From positions 5,864,890 to 5,928,889 of the forward strand of contig OY759263.1 of the NCBI GenBank assembly GCA_963662155.1: a DNA stretch of 64,000 nt, in the 5' to 3' direction. Below are positions 12,601 through 45,980 of the stretch, piece after piece. A model generated the notes under the pieces. It was not told the DNA's origin. It saw nothing but the letters and a program-made list of their open reading frames with translations, and did not search any database. A program made the position numbers and the translations under genes. This DNA is from Lamellibrachia columna. Lineage: Eukaryota; Annelida; Polychaeta; Sabellida; Siboglinidae. How positions within the stretch are numbered: position 1 is the stretch's first letter; the number at the start of each line of letters is the position of its first letter.

Positions 12601-13887
12601 TTTCATCATATTTTTGTCCCATATTTGTTTATGTAGTAATGAGATAAGAGTGGCATAGCAGTCTAACTGTCAAAATAGGAATCATGGTGTCAATTTGGGC
12701 CACATCAGGCATGTACGTCCATAACACAAAATTCACATTTTTTTATTGTTTTGTCCAATGATTGCTAAATCAAAAAACAAAAATTAGGCAAAGTACATTT
12801 TTAGTCCTGAATATTCACCAGGGCTGGGGTCAATTCCATTTAATCAATTCAAATTCCTTTCAATTTAATCAATTCAAATTCAATAAAAAAAATTCCAATT
12901 CCAGCTCAAATCTTTCAATTCCAATTCAGTTCCAGTTCCGAATTAATTCTATGGGAGTTTTTCCAATGCAAACATGTGTGAAATGTAACAGCATGCAGAG
13001 GATACAGGATTTAGAGTAATTACATGAACATTATGGCATTATTATTCCAACTGCTAGTAATTGTAAACAATGTACAAACAATGGCTGAGCTGTTATTCAA
13101 ACAACATGAAAAGACCAGTAGGCTGATCATTTTGATGGTTTCAGAAATACCTGCTCAATGAAACAATGCAGGAGTAGCAAGCCACTTACTTAATCGGTGG
13201 GATGCCTCATTTCAATTCTTCATTCTTTTCGCAACATTTTCGATGTAGGCATAGATTGTTTAAATCAGGGTTGTTTGATTTAAATCATTTGATTTAAATC
13301 ATGATTTAAATCACTCCAAAAAAATCATTGATTTATGATTTTTTTTTTATCGCTGATTTATATGAATTTAACACAAATAATTGTTTACAAGCATCGAGAT
13401 CAACAAAGTTTTGTGTGTTTTTTAATACAAAAGCACAAAGTGCGCACACTTGTGTAGCTGTATTGACACCAGATAGCCTGATAGTAAAATATTTTATGAC
13501 ATTGTGTATACCAGATTTAAAAAAAATAAAAAAAATCCGATTTTTTTTATTTTGTTTTTTAAATCATGATTTTTTTCAACCCTGGTTTAAATACATTGTT
13601 TGTTTATCTAACATTAACAAATAGGGGGCTTTTAATGTAGACAATATTATTCAGACATGTGTTACATAAGCCTTTCATTGCGTAAATTTTAGTTATCCAG
13701 AGATTGTATATATGTCGGTGTATATAAAACAATTGCTGACTGGAGTTTTCTCATTGACAGCTGCAACATCTGTGGCGTCCGCTTCACCCAGAGCCCCAGT
13801 CTGAAGCGGCATCTACGTCTACTGCACGGCGTCACTGTCAACGGTTACCTCATGCCTCATGTCGACGTAACTGGTGTTAAGTCATAG
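9659..13887 (+). CDS. BTB/POZ and C2H2 zinc-finger protein, three coding exons, 449 aa
   Basis: The coding parts are 9667-10708, 11127-11307 and 13761-13887. The phases match: G|AT gives Asp348 and AG|C gives Ser408. I start at the ATG at 9667 rather than the in-frame ATG at 9619, because a good acceptor (TTACGTTTCAG) places the exon start at 9659, so a noncoding exon must lie upstream. Residues about 34-133 form a BTB/POZ dimerisation domain (CDTCIIG, LNAHACILAAVCPAL, WEKVLKLIYCAEV). A long Ser/Asp/Glu-rich linker with two VKQE/CKTE motifs resembling sumoylation sites follows. Two C2H2 fingers end the protein: C381, C384, H397, H401, and C409, C412, H425, H430, joined by the classic HTGERPY linker. 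BTB zinc-finger proteins are nuclear DNA-binding regulators, often repressors. Two fingers is few for the family. The target is unknown. Confidence 0.9.
9667..10708 (+). CDS. BTB zinc-finger gene, coding exon 1 (BTB domain and linker)
   Basis: This exon codes for residues 1-347 plus the first base of codon 348. The donor is CATG|GTTAGG at 10708/10709. If the donor were not used, the frame would stop three bases later (TAG at 10711-10713), so splicing is needed to reach the fingers. Confidence 0.88.
10709..11126 (+). other. Intron 1 of the BTB zinc-finger gene
   Basis: GTTAGG donor and CACGGTTTCAG acceptor. No repeat array or second gene is seen inside. Confidence 0.75.
11127..11307 (+). CDS. 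BTB zinc-finger gene, coding exon 2 (first C2H2 finger)
   Basis: This exon codes for residues 349-407: a basic segment TPRKLKREKR, then the finger CDICQRSF to HHRVH and the start of the HTGERPY linker. The donor is ACAG|GTTTGT. Confidence 0.92.
12818..12960. mobile_element. Truncated MITE-like element (CAGGGCTGGGGTCAATTCCA end)
   Basis: The left end CAGGGCTGGGGTCAATTCCA, followed by an A/T-rich stretch of repeated CAATTC and TTCAAATTC phrases, resembles the ends of common animal hAT-type MITEs. No matching inverted right end is found nearby, so this would be a one-ended remnant. It lies in intron 2 of the BTB zinc-finger gene. Confidence 0.45.
13266..13584. mobile_element. hAT-type MITE, 319 bp, with 8-bp target site duplication
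   Basis: The element begins CAGGGTTG and ends CAACCCTG, with longer imperfect inverted ends built on ATTTAAATCA and AATCATGATTT. It is flanked on both sides by the identical 8-bp sequence GTTTAAAT (13258-13265 and 13585-13592), as expected for hAT insertion. The interior codes for no transposase, so it is non-autonomous. It sits in intron 2 of the BTB zinc-finger gene, 176 bp before the last exon. Confidence 0.9.
13761..13887 (+). CDS. BTB zinc-finger gene, last coding exon (second C2H2 finger and stop)
   Basis: The acceptor is CATTGACAG at 13760. The exon codes for CNICGVRF to HLRLLH and a 19-residue tail ending at TAG 13885-13887. The tail from about residue 432 on is the first unit of the minisatellite that follows. 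Confidence 0.88.
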
Positions 13888-14370
13888 ACATTGACACATC
13901 ACTCTCAACGGCTACGTCATACCTCGTTTTGGCGTCACTGGTGTCAAGTCATAGACATTGACACAACGTTAGTGTCAATGGTTACATCATGCCTCGTGTC
14001 GACATCACTGGTGTCAAGTCATATACATTGACACAATGTCACTGTCAACGGTTATGTCATGCCTCGTGTTGATGTCACTAGTGTCGCATCATAGACATTG
14101 ACAAAAGCGTCACTGTCAATGGTTATATCATGCCTCGTGTTGACGTCACTAGTGTCGAGTCATAGACATTGACAACAACGTCACTTTCAATGACTACATC
14201 ATGCGTCATGTCAACGTCACCGGTGTCAAGTCAGACGTAGACACAACGTCACATACATCGTTTTGCCGTCACGTGTGTTAAGTCATAAACATTGACAACA
14301 ACGTAAATTTCAACGGCTACATCGTGTCGACATCACTGATGTCAAGTCATAGACATTGACACAGCATTGA
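13831..14370. repeat. ~70-bp minisatellite, about 8 units, overlapping the end of a coding exon
   Basis: Each unit carries GTCACTGTCAA(C/T)GG, CATGCCTCGTGT, GACGTCACTGGTGTC and AAGTCATAGACATTGACA. The spacing of the GTCATAGACATTG landmark is 67 to 71 bp. The first unit contains the last ~18 codons and the stop of the BTB zinc-finger gene. The rest is its 3' untranslated region. Confidence 0.9.
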
Positions 14371-14602
14371 GCCATGCATCTGTCACAGTACTCAGGAATT
14401 TTTATCATGTATAGGATTTATTTTTACATTTGCAAGTTCCTGTTGTTGCACATTTACACTATTCGTATGTCAGACTAACTGGAAAATGCTATACACTACA
14501 TATATACTACAGTGTATGCTCTGCAAAGCAAAAAAATTGTGCAGACCTTTATTGTAGTATTTGTTAAATAGTTTGTATACGTTTTCCTATGTTAGGAATG
14601 TA

Positions 14603-14608
14603 AATAAA
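14603..14608 (+). terminator. Candidate polyadenylation signal (AATAAA) of the BTB zinc-finger gene
   Basis: AATAAA in GTAAATAAAATAATAAT lies about 720 bp after the stop codon. It is the first canonical signal seen after the minisatellite. Confidence 0.5.
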
Positions 14609-14609
14609 A

Positions 14610-15590
14610 TAATAATATTATCTAACTGATTTTGTGATGGCATCTTCCGATTAATTGTAAAGTTCTATTATTCCATGCGACAGTTCATATAGGCTTACCG
14701 AGAGACCAGGAGAGGAGAGCACACGAGTCGTAGCAGAGGGAATGTGCCGGTGCGTTGTTGATGCCTCATACAGTTACAGTAATTAGCGTTTAGCGCGTAA
14801 TTAGTCACTGCCTAATCAGGATCACGGCTAGCACAATTCTTTGAATTTCTAATGTACAGGATTTGCTGTGTTGAAATATTCGAATTTGTTTTGTTAGTCA
14901 GCATAACAAGGACAGATTGATCGTACAAATCAGTTTCATGATAATTACCTGTAGTCGGTGGGTGGCAGTCACGTGAGTATTTTTACATTTGTCAATATAC
15001 CGTTTTATTTTCACAGTAGATGACACTTTATGTTTTGGTTGGCTGCTTTATTCATCGTGTATGTCTTATCATAAGTGCCAACTCTTACGGTCTGCAACTA
15101 ACGTGTCGTCATATGACGGAATATAACCATTGCCAACTACAATTAAGAATATCACACCAGTGGTTTATTATGAATACCTTGTTGAACACACATCTTAATT
15201 TCATGGGTCGTGCCGTACTGTTAGATAACCCTACGTCACGAGTGTCGTATTTGGGCAATATTCCAAGAGATAATATATTTGTATACACCTATTCCTATTC
15301 TTGTCAATATGTGTATACCGACATCACTGAATACGTCACGCGTGGTCTAGGTTACCCGATTTCATAGAACTGCATATGCGCTTATCGGTCGGGCTCGTTA
15401 ACAGTTAGCCCTCAGTCAACCGGGGAAAACATCGAAATCTCCCACAGACCGTCGCAAACACGCGGATGGTCGTAGAACCTGTTTTGAGATACCAATCCTT
15501 CTGTCCAGCACTGAAAAACCGACTCGCAAGACAGGTGGTCTCCATTAGCAGGTCAAGTGACAATGAAAGACGGTCAGGAGAACAAAGAGA
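14610..15590. other. Intergenic DNA, no supported gene
   Basis: A 115-codon open frame at 15020-15367 (+) shows no family signature and no coding bias. Nothing else is recognised. Confidence 0.4.
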
Positions 15591-15591
15591 A

Positions 15592-15700
15592 TGGTCGCCC
15601 AAAGCAAGGTGGTCGCCCAAAGCAAGGTGGTCGCCCAAAGCAAGGTGGTCGCCCAAAGCAAGGTGGTCGCCCAAAGCAAGGTGGTCGCCCACAATAGAGG
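15592..15700. repeat. 18-bp minisatellite, about 6 copies
   Basis: The unit is GCAAGGTGGTCGCCCAAA. It keeps frames open on both strands and produces spurious repeated peptides. Confidence 0.95.
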
Positions 15701-15704
15701 TCGT

Positions 15705-16895
15705 CCAAAGCAGGTTCTATTGTACCAACATAAGTTGTTTTAAACAATTCTGGTCGTATATTATACGGATGTGACGACACATACCGCACACGTCATTACC
15801 GCAGTGTTTGTCACACGGTATTCGAGGCAGTAGCAGGCTTAAGGCGCATGTGTGCTGCTGTGGCCCCTATCACCCCAGAATCACCTCCATACACACATAC
15901 ACACGCGTTAGAATACAGATACGCGAATCATCTGTGTATACACATGCTACTATAAACACAACAAATTATATAATGTTAGCTATTAACTTGTTGAACTCGA
16001 CGAACGGAAAATACGGCAAAGAGAATTAATTACCTTCTGTCAATTCCAGCGATTCACCGTTGCACTTATTTTTATTAACACACGATGTTGGAGAATGTGC
16101 ATTGTGCTGAGCTTTCATGAATCCTACCTTAATCAGTTATGTTAATATGCACACAGCCGAGTCACACACGTGTATTTGACGTCTTTCTGTTCGCTATACT
16201 TTGTGTAGAGAACACCACAGTAAACATCCAGCTGCTGGTAATACAGTGTATGTTTTTGACACGAATTAACTTAAGAAGTGTAGGCTACCCAACGTCATGG
16301 AACACGGCATATAGTCAACAAACCTAATGATACAACATATTCACGAATGCATTGCAGTAGTCAAACACGCACCGTTTCACAGAAGCGCGAACTATGCGGG
16401 GACGTCGCATGAAATAGACTGGTTAAAATGAAGCAGATCAGTTATTAAAAAAATATTGTAGAAATCGAGTACACTTGGCCTCGTGAACTGTATTAACTGC
16501 ACTATTAATATAATGCATTATTTCTGGCCACGCATTATGAAACAATTAAGTAAAACGCTATGTCCCCAAAACTGGTTAATCAGATAAGAAAAGTTCACTT
16601 TAGTCGACACTGAGCAACTAGGGTAATTGCTATTGCTACAATGTCGTAGTACAAAGGCCTGTCCATTCAACACTACGGGGTGTGTATCGCTGCTGTGCCA
16701 TTCACGAGACTTCAAAGAGAATGACGAACGGATCCACGGATGGTCAAATTTATAACACTACCGTTGAGGGTGTTTGTGGGGGGGGACTTACCGAGTTCGT
16801 GAAAGACGAACATTGAGACTCGTGGTGTTGACTATGGAGGCAACGTTAACTTTATTCAGCTACGTTTGAGCATAAGCATTCACAGATTGTTGTTG
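15705..16895. other. Intergenic DNA, nothing recognised
   Basis: Only short frames without domain features. No array or RNA gene was seen. Confidence 0.4.
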
Positions 16896-16899
16896 TTGA

Positions 16900-16968
16900 T
16901 AGCATACGAACAAACATACACTAAGACACAGCATACGAACAAACATACACTAAGACACAGCATACGGC
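16900..16968. repeat. 29-bp direct repeat, two copies and part of a third
   Basis: The unit begins AGCATACGAACAAACATACA and ends CTAAGACAC. Confidence 0.85.
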
Positions 16969-17412
16969 GACAAGCAGTAATCACGGCCTACAGTGACATA
17001 GAATGACGTACCAGAAAACAATGCAAGAAAATACAGCGTAAAATAGCGAGCGTAGATACAAGTTCTCCTGAGCAAACAGGGGGCAACAATCAAATACTGT
17101 CCACTAATTAAATTAGTTACTAACTGCATCACTTTGAGGCAGTGTCACATTCACGACTACAGCGCAGAAATTGAACAGAGGTGGGAGCCCAATTCAAGGA
17201 TTGTTTTCAAGCGAAGAGATATTCTGCGCGGCTAAACAGATGGATTGTAATTGATTTTGTGTATGGGGCCCTTTTTGTGTGGTGCCTGGTACGAGTGTGC
17301 CACATATACCACGGTTAAGCCAGCATTGCTGAATGGTGAAATATGACAAAATTGGCAAAACAGAAAGATATCTCCTTCCCAAAGCAGGAGACTTTGCTCC
17401 AGTGCAAAGGTC

Positions 17413-17462
17413 AGTGGCGTATCTAGGATCTCGTAAAGAGGGGTACCGGGGGGAGGGGCAAG
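17413..17462. mobile_element. Solo transposon end (CAGTGGCGTATCTAGGA)
   Basis: CAGTGGCGTATCTAGGA followed by a G-rich stretch matches the left end of the hAT-like element at 49933 (CAGTGGCGTATTTAGAGG). No inverted partner was found within this window, so this is a remnant or one end of a decayed copy. Confidence 0.5.
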
Positions 17463-17469
17463 CTTAGTC

Positions 17470-18990
17470 AACCACTAGTATTCCATGCTACCGTATAGCA
17501 GCTCAACGGGGAAAAACTGCGCCACACGGAGTAGTGCAATTATTTCACCGTGGTCTACCTCTATTTATTACGTGGCGCTGACGAGCGCTTGACGACCGTC
17601 CAAACACAAATGGACGAATTAGATTTATGTGCAGGCGCGGTGGATAAACAAGGTCTTGTGCAACCGAATAGGAATAATAATTAGTGTTGATTCAACAACC
17701 TCTAAATATTGAGATGAAGCATATTATATGTTTGCACTACCTGTACTTGACAAAGGCCTCTTATTGAGTGTGTTGCGTTCACTGTTCGTTTTAGTGAATG
17801 TATATCAATGTAATTTTAGTGTAATTGCATTACTGTTATTATGGTTCAAAATGTGCAATCATTATGTTAACGTAATTTCCGGTGTTTTATAACAGAATTA
17901 CACTTGCGTGGCTTTGTGTATTTTATCGTGATTGTATGTACAATCCAACTGAAAAGTTGCCAATAATAAATTGATTCTGATTTTGATGTTTACATTGTTC
18001 TTTTTGGGATTCCACCGTTAAGCTGTTTTGGCGCAGAAATTAAATCACGTGTGATGGGAAACAATTAACTAAGCATCACAAACTTGATGCGTTACCATAT
18101 GTCTAACTAACATGACTCGGAGATTATTATTTACATGTTGTAAACAAACCAAATGTAAAGCCATATTTAATGCTGTGGTCCAGAGTAGAATGGTTATTTA
18201 TATTCGGAACCCAAATACTGTACAAAAATAAACACTTAGATCTACTGATATATGGTGAAAACAGTACGATTGATACTATAACATCGGGAGAGGCGGTAAA
18301 CGTTAAGCTAGGCACCTCAAATCAATAGCCTAGTGCCTGAATCCGTTGGGTTGGCATGTCATTGCAATGTTACAGAGGTAGAGCAGAAGTAGGCTTACGC
18401 GGGTACACTGTACAGGCTTACTGAATAGACGGCGCTACTGGATAGACGGCGTTACTGAACCGGTAGACGGCGGTACAAAAGCGGTGACAACACTCATGAA
18501 CGCCAGTGCAAACAAAGCCAAAGCCAAGGCAAGGGTGTTGGCGAAAGTGGGTACTTCAGTGCTTGTTTACGTCGTGACTGAATACCATTCATACGCTAAT
18601 TTACTCAGGCAATGTAGGTCGCGGATGGCTTAACGAAGCTTTAACTGTAGTTCGCTGAACTGAGACGCAGCCGAGTAAACGAACGTGTAGAGCGTCTCGT
18701 GTAGGTAGTTCAACTATCTGACATCCGAAAATAATAATAATACTTGAAAAACTTATAAAGCAGTCAGTGAAGGACGTCGTCGTTCGACTTGGCGTTGCCG
18801 CGTAGCTAAGTTTAGTAACATTGTGTCCGGTTCCGCTGTGGCGCTGCGGTTTCTGACATAATATGTGCACTCGAGCGATTCCGGTCAAATAGCGGCACAG
18901 AGGGCGAGGCGACTTCAGCTCCCGGCGTTGTTGGCAAAGGGCATTTACACGACTGCAGTGAAAACGGATTGCTAACATTCTACTGCCCAT
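17470..18990. other. Upstream region of the DNase I-like gene
   Basis: No coding frame is supported. TAGACGGCG occurs three times at about 18427-18470. CpG density rises toward 18500-18990, so the promoter and 5' untranslated region of the DNase I-like gene probably lie here. No TATA box could be assigned. Confidence 0.35.
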
Positions 18991-18994
18991 CGTA

Positions 18995-40604
<21,610 letters not shown>

Positions 40605-40609
40605 AGGGA

Positions 40610-40850
40610 AGGTACAACGATTTTCATTGGTTAACTAAAGGACTGTTTTACGAAACAATGCAACTCTGAATTTATTAGTGTTTATAAAATATATTATTAA
40701 CATAATATCAATACAAAACGTGTTATAATCGTAATCTTTCACTCTTTCTTATACAATTTCTGACGGTAAATACACTACAGCAGTCGGAGACTTTGGGTAT
40801 TTTAATAATACGGTAATTCTGTCTTAGTTAGCCAATGAAAATCGGTGTAC
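40610..40850. repeat. Dispersed repeat, copy 1 (family shared with 63.0 kb)
   Basis: GTTTTACG, CAA, TTTATTAGT(G/A)TTTATAAAAT, ACAAAACGTGTTA and ATCGTAATC-like blocks occur in the same order at 63020-63190. The copy follows the stop of the DNase I-like gene directly, so it forms part of the 3' untranslated region. Confidence 0.5.
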
Positions 40851-40966
40851 ATTTCCTCTAAAGTTGTACTGGTCGCGAAAGAAGCCAAGCAAAACTATCG
40901 AAATACCAACATAACATGTAACTGATTCTTATTTTGCGTAAATAACTTCACGATAATGATATTATA

Positions 40967-40972
40967 AATAAA
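40967..40972 (+). terminator. Candidate polyadenylation signal of the DNase I-like gene
   Basis: AATAAA in TATAAATAAATTATGG, 363 bp after the stop codon. Confidence 0.45.
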
Positions 40973-41214
40973 TTATGGTGCCTTAATTTAGAAGGCTATT
41001 GCAATGATGACAGATGTGTTTCACACTGGATCAGCTACGACCCAGACAGATCCATGACTTTAATCAACTCGCTAGCTCGGGTAAGATTTTGTGACGATTG
41101 TGTACTCGAAAATATTTTAATAAATTGTCCGTTTTAGGCGTTCTGTGACAACAGGGAGTATAGAAACAAGTAAACAAGCTATTATGCATCGAAAGCAACT
41201 GGTTGGATGGGTTA

Positions 41215-41217
41215 ACA

Positions 41218-41305
<88 letters not shown>

Positions 41306-41308
41306 CAC
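41215..41308. repeat. ACGC microsatellite
   Basis: About 22 ACGC units. Confidence 0.97.
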
Positions 41309-41729
41309 TTACCGATGTAGCGCGCATTAAAACTTGGAAGACCAGGTAATAATAATTTAAATTATTGCCACAAAATAATTAATAATAGTGTATGTAAAAT
41401 GAAACGCGGCAACGTCAACTGTCATGCAGATCTGAATTAACACCACTGTAGTAAATGTGCCTGGAAATTCTTTATCGTCATTTTGAAGCCATTCTCGCCA
41501 CCAGGGGCTTCTGACTACATCTGTATCCCTGGCAGATAACACTGCTGAAACACGGAATTTACTGACACTGAGTTAACCAACAGCTGCCATCCCTGAGATA
41601 TTGGGGCTCGCCTACTGAACTTCCTCAATTCGATCAAATCCCTCCTCAATTCGAATGTTTTGCTCGTCTCATTTCAAATTCATTTTGCAAAAATTCAAAC
41701 CTATCCAGTGTCCACTACGACACGCTAGC

Positions 41730-42115
41730 TCGATTGTGCAACTTTTTTGTAGTTTTTTTGTGTGAAATCATCAGACAAACTATTAAATTACTTAATGCTT
41801 GTTCAAGTATTAAGTGAAGTGAAAATCGAAATGCTGAAAAGTCACGATTTTCACCCTTGGTGAAATTTCGTAACTTTGTCATGTGATCGGCGAGAGGATT
41901 TAAATAACGCCCGTGATAGGCATTGACCCGCAGTGTTTAGTATTTTGGGTGTCCACTATTTTGACCCTTACCAGATCTAACGACTAAAGTCATAAAGTCA
42001 ATTATTTCGATGATTTGAAAAAAAATACGCATGTTTTAATTAAACCGACTGCGGATATTACTTAAACTATTCACACACTACGTATTTGGATTGTAATGAA
42101 CCGGACTCGTGTTAG
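41730..42115 (+). repeat. Dispersed repeat, copy 2, ending in a satellite
   Basis: Same family as 2160-2440. Its final block (TGAACCGGACTCGTGTTAGG) is the start of the 27-bp array. Confidence 0.6.
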
Positions 42116-42430
42116 GCTAAATCTGTTGAGGAATCGTGTTAGGCTAAATCTGTTGAGGAATCGTGTTAGGCTAAATCTGTTGAGGAATCGTGTTAGGCTA
42201 AATCTGTTGAGGAATCGTGTTAGGCTAAATCTGTTGAGGAATCGTGTTAGGCTAAATCTGTTGAGGAATCGTGTTAGGCTAAATCTGTTGAGGAATCGTG
42301 TTAGGCTAAATCTGTTGAGGAATCGTGTTAGGCTAAATCTGTTGAGGAATCGTGTTAGGCTAAATCTGTTGAGGAATCGTGTTAGGCTAAATCTGTTGAG
42401 GGATCGTGTTAGGCTAAATCTGTTGAGGAT
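42106..42430. repeat. 27-bp minisatellite, 12 copies
   Basis: The unit is CGTGTTAGGCTAAATCTGTT plus GAGGAAT. The copies are nearly identical, one with GGGAT. As 27 is a multiple of three, an artefact frame of NRVRLNLLR repeats is open. Confidence 0.96.
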
Positions 42431-42487
42431 GCAGTTTTAGCTTTAATTGTTAGTAATGATGAGTATTTCGTGGGAACCCTCTTTGAA

Positions 42488-42511
42488 GTTTGAGGCGCGG
42501 GCGCCTCAAAC
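42488..42511. other. Perfect 11-bp palindrome with 2-bp centre
   Basis: GTTTGAGGCGC, GG, GCGCCTCAAAC. It sits between the 27-bp satellite and the LINE. Confidence 0.85.
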
Positions 42512-42649
42512 ATTTCAACACTACACCACCCCTGACTAGCGAGGATGGATGAAGCTAATGCACACAGCACATGTACGAGCGTGTGTTAGATACGCAACAA
42601 ATGACAATAACATTATTGTGACACTCGGCGCACACACGCAATCATGCAA

Positions 42650-44745
42650 GAACTTACTTACCACGATAGCTGTCCATCAGGTGCCCGGTACTTTTACTTA
42701 AAAGCTAATTATGAGGCAATAAACAAGGAAATAAAAAACATAGATTGGACCAAAGAATACAATAATAAATCTATGACTGAAATGTGGGAACATTTCAAGC
42801 AGTGTTAAACTCAACTAGTGGAGAAACATGTCCCTTTCAAACAGATAAAGCAGAGTTAAAGACTAAAGCCTACATGGGTAAGATACAAATCTGTGCAAAA
42901 GGCAAACAGTAAACGTGCTAAACAAGTAGTGGCTAATAAAAGTGGGCTTTCATTAGCCACTAATATATGAATTAGAAAAAGAGATACTCCAGACTGTCTT
43001 AAAGGAGGCAAAATTGCACTATGAAGAAAAATTGGTCGACCTAATAAATGTTAACGATAAAAGATTCTGGAACTACACTAGACACTTTGCCAAATCGTCG
43101 TCAACAATTGGTGATCTTAACTTTGAAGGGAAAAACTTCTCAGACGATCAAACTAAAGCAAATATATTAAACAATTATTTCATATCTGTTCTTACAGATA
43201 AGCCAGAATTACTGCACTCTCTACCAACTTTAGATACTGATGTAAAATATACACTGTATAATTTAGACATTTTACCAACCGAAGTAAGGACGAAGTTAAC
43301 AAACTGAAACCAGACAAAGCTAGTGGTCCATACCTACTAAATGTAAATGTTCTAAGAAATTGCTTAGATTTTGATATTCCTCTAGCCTATATATTTCATG
43401 AATCCATACAAACAAGCCAATACCACAGGATTGGAGGGATGCTAATGTAACATCAATCCACAAAAAGGTCCACGAAACAAGTGCAACAATTACAAACCAG
43501 TGTCACTCACCAGCCAAGTAATTAAGCTACTAGAAAGAATAATACAAGACAATTTGTTTAAACTAGCTATAAACAATACTATCAGTTGTAACCAACATGG
43601 TATCCCCAAAAAAACATATTCATGCATTACTCAACTGTTAGAATGTCTACAAGACTGGGCAATAAATACAGATACCAGTGTTGAAACTGATGTAATCTAC
43701 TTTTCCTTTGATACTGTACCCCATAAACGGTTAATTTATAAATTAAGACAATATGGTATTAAATGCAAAGTGCTACTATGAATCCAATCTTTCCTAGTAG
43801 GTAGAAAGTCATTCATCATGGAAATGGTCATTCATCATGAAAAAATGCCAGAAGTGGGGTTCCACAAGGCTTAATTCTAGGGTCATTACTATTTTTGTTA
43901 TATGTCAATGATCTACCCGACTCAGTCAAGGCAACGGCCAAAATATTTTCTGATGACAAAAAACTCTGCTCAAATATTTCTACATTGGCTGACTGTGAAG
44001 TTCTCCAAAATGATCTCAACAAACTTGCAGTTTGGTAAAAAAAAATTGGCTATTAAACTTCAATGCCACTAAATGTGTAGTTCTTCAAATAAGACAAAGC
44101 CTCAACTATGCATACATATTAAATGGAAAAATTTGAGAAGTTGTTCGAGAACAAAAAGATCTAGGAATCACCATATACGAGAATCTAAAACCAAGCACCC
44201 ACGTAAAACATATTACAACTAATTCAAATCAATGCATACGACTAATTAAACGATACATTGAAATTAGATTGGAAAAGATAATAAAGACCTTATATGAAAC
44301 AGTGATACGACCAGTGCTGGAATATGCATCGCCAGCTTGGAACCTCTTCTATAGAAAGGATATCGATGAATTAGAGAAAGTTCAGAAAAGAGCGTTGAAA
44401 CTCAGGATAACACCTGTCGAATCAGTTCCTTTGGAACAGAGACGACTTGAGGCGGACCTCTGTGAGGTATATAAATATCTCAGTGGCCTAAATAGGAATA
44501 ACCCTGAGCATTTTTCTACCATTGTAGCAGCAATCTGAGGGGCCATAGCTTAAAGCTGGGAAAGACGTACTCCTGCACAGAGATCTGTAAACACCTTTTC
44601 ACAAATCGTGTTGTCAATCACTGGAACAAACCCCCTGAAGAAGTAACAGCTTCTTCCCTGAACACCTTCAAGAAGAAATTGAGGTCTCTAGCCACCGGCT
44701 AAAAGAGACTACAACCAAGTATACCAAAGTAAGTAAGTAATCGCC
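42650..44745 (+). mobile_element. LINE with degenerate reverse transcriptase
   Basis: Plus strand, in order: linker YEAINKEIKNIDWTKEY near 42710; FWNYTRHFAKSS near 43060; LKPDKASGP near 43305; LTSQVIKLLERIIQDNLF near 43505; DTVPHKRLIYKLRQYGIK near 43710; LLFLLYVNDLPDSVKA near 43890; FSDDKKLCSN near 43950, where FADD has become FSDD; then DLGITIYENLKPSTH near 44160 and a clean C-terminal part (44269-44538) with YETVIRPVLEYASPAWN. Stops and frameshifts occur throughout. It ends in an AAGT-type tail (44730-44742). The endonuclease part is missing. Confidence 0.92.
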
Positions 44746-44749
44746 TAAG

Positions 44750-45300
44750 TTGCAACCAATTGTAAAGAAGGTTATTCTCTATGAAGAGCAGACTATTGCA
44801 TTGAGAAATTATTTTCACCATCGTGAAGCAGATCCAGCAACAGAGCATGATCAGAATTCAAAAGGTAGTTTGTATTCCACCAGCGCCGACGAGGCTTGTG
44901 ATACATACAAAAGAAGAGTTGAGCTTTGCCTGAAATATGCTCGAAAAACATACGATCCGTGAAGAATTGTTGGAGTTTCTCTTGTGTAGCTCCAGAGGCA
45001 TACGAGCAGTCATGGCCGACCAGTTCGAGCAGCTCGGCTTGGACACCCGAAAGACAACGAACTGTGTGACTTCTTTGATGCAGGGCAATACAAAACAAGC
45101 AGTGTAAACATTCAAAACAGTGCAACTCTATGACGTGCATAGTTATACAGCTCTTTTATCTACTTTCATCAGTTGTAGCAGTAGCGAACTTCTTTAATTT
45201 TTCCACGAAGTGCCAAGGGAACCCCAGAAGCAGGATAAAAAAAGTTGGTATCCGAGGGCAGTCACACCAAGTTTATGGACCTTTGCAGGGCGCGATGAGT
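44750..45300. other. No supported gene
   Basis: A 70-codon plus-strand frame (44750-44962) begins just after the LINE tail. It contains ATEHDQNSKGSLYSTSADEA and ELCLKYARKTYDP. I do not recognise it. It may be the end of another mobile element or chance. Confidence 0.3.
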
Positions 45301-45312
45301 TATTCACTGTGG

Positions 45313-45635
45313 TGATGCACTGGCGCCTGGAGGTGTTCGAACAACTGTACCATGCATTGGCGCCTGGAGGTGTTCGAACAACTATACCATGCATTGGCGC
45401 CTGGAGGTGTTCGAACAACTATACCATGCACTGGCGCCTGGAGGTGTTCGAACAACTGTACCATGCACTGGCGCCTGGAGGTGTTCGAACAACTGTACCA
45501 TGCACTGGCACCTGGAGGTGTTCGAACAACTGTACCATGCACTGGCGCCTGGAGGTGTTCGAACAACTATACCATGCACTGGCGCCTGGAGGTGTTCGAA
45601 CAACTGTACCATGCACTGGTGGTTTGGAGGTGTTC
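45313..45635. repeat. 37-bp minisatellite, about 9 copies
   Basis: The unit is CTGGCGCCTGGAGGTGTTCG plus AACAACTGTACCATGCA. All six frames stay open for long stretches, so the several overlapping frames here are artefacts. Confidence 0.96.
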
Positions 45636-45779
45636 GACACGATAGCACAAATTCAAACTAGGATACATAACATTTTCAAGACAATGGTGGTATGAATTTG
45701 TAAAACATGAATTTGTAAGGTATTACACATTAAAGCAATAGGTATTCATGACATGTTTCGCATACACAATCTATTATAG

Positions 45780-45980
<201 letters not shown>

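Noticed and set aside
15020..15367. 115-codon open frame
   Set aside because: It has no domain, no repeats, no splice sites or promoter and no coding bias that I could see.
45210..45695. Repeat protein of 161 codons
   Set aside because: It is a 37-bp satellite open in many frames on both strands.
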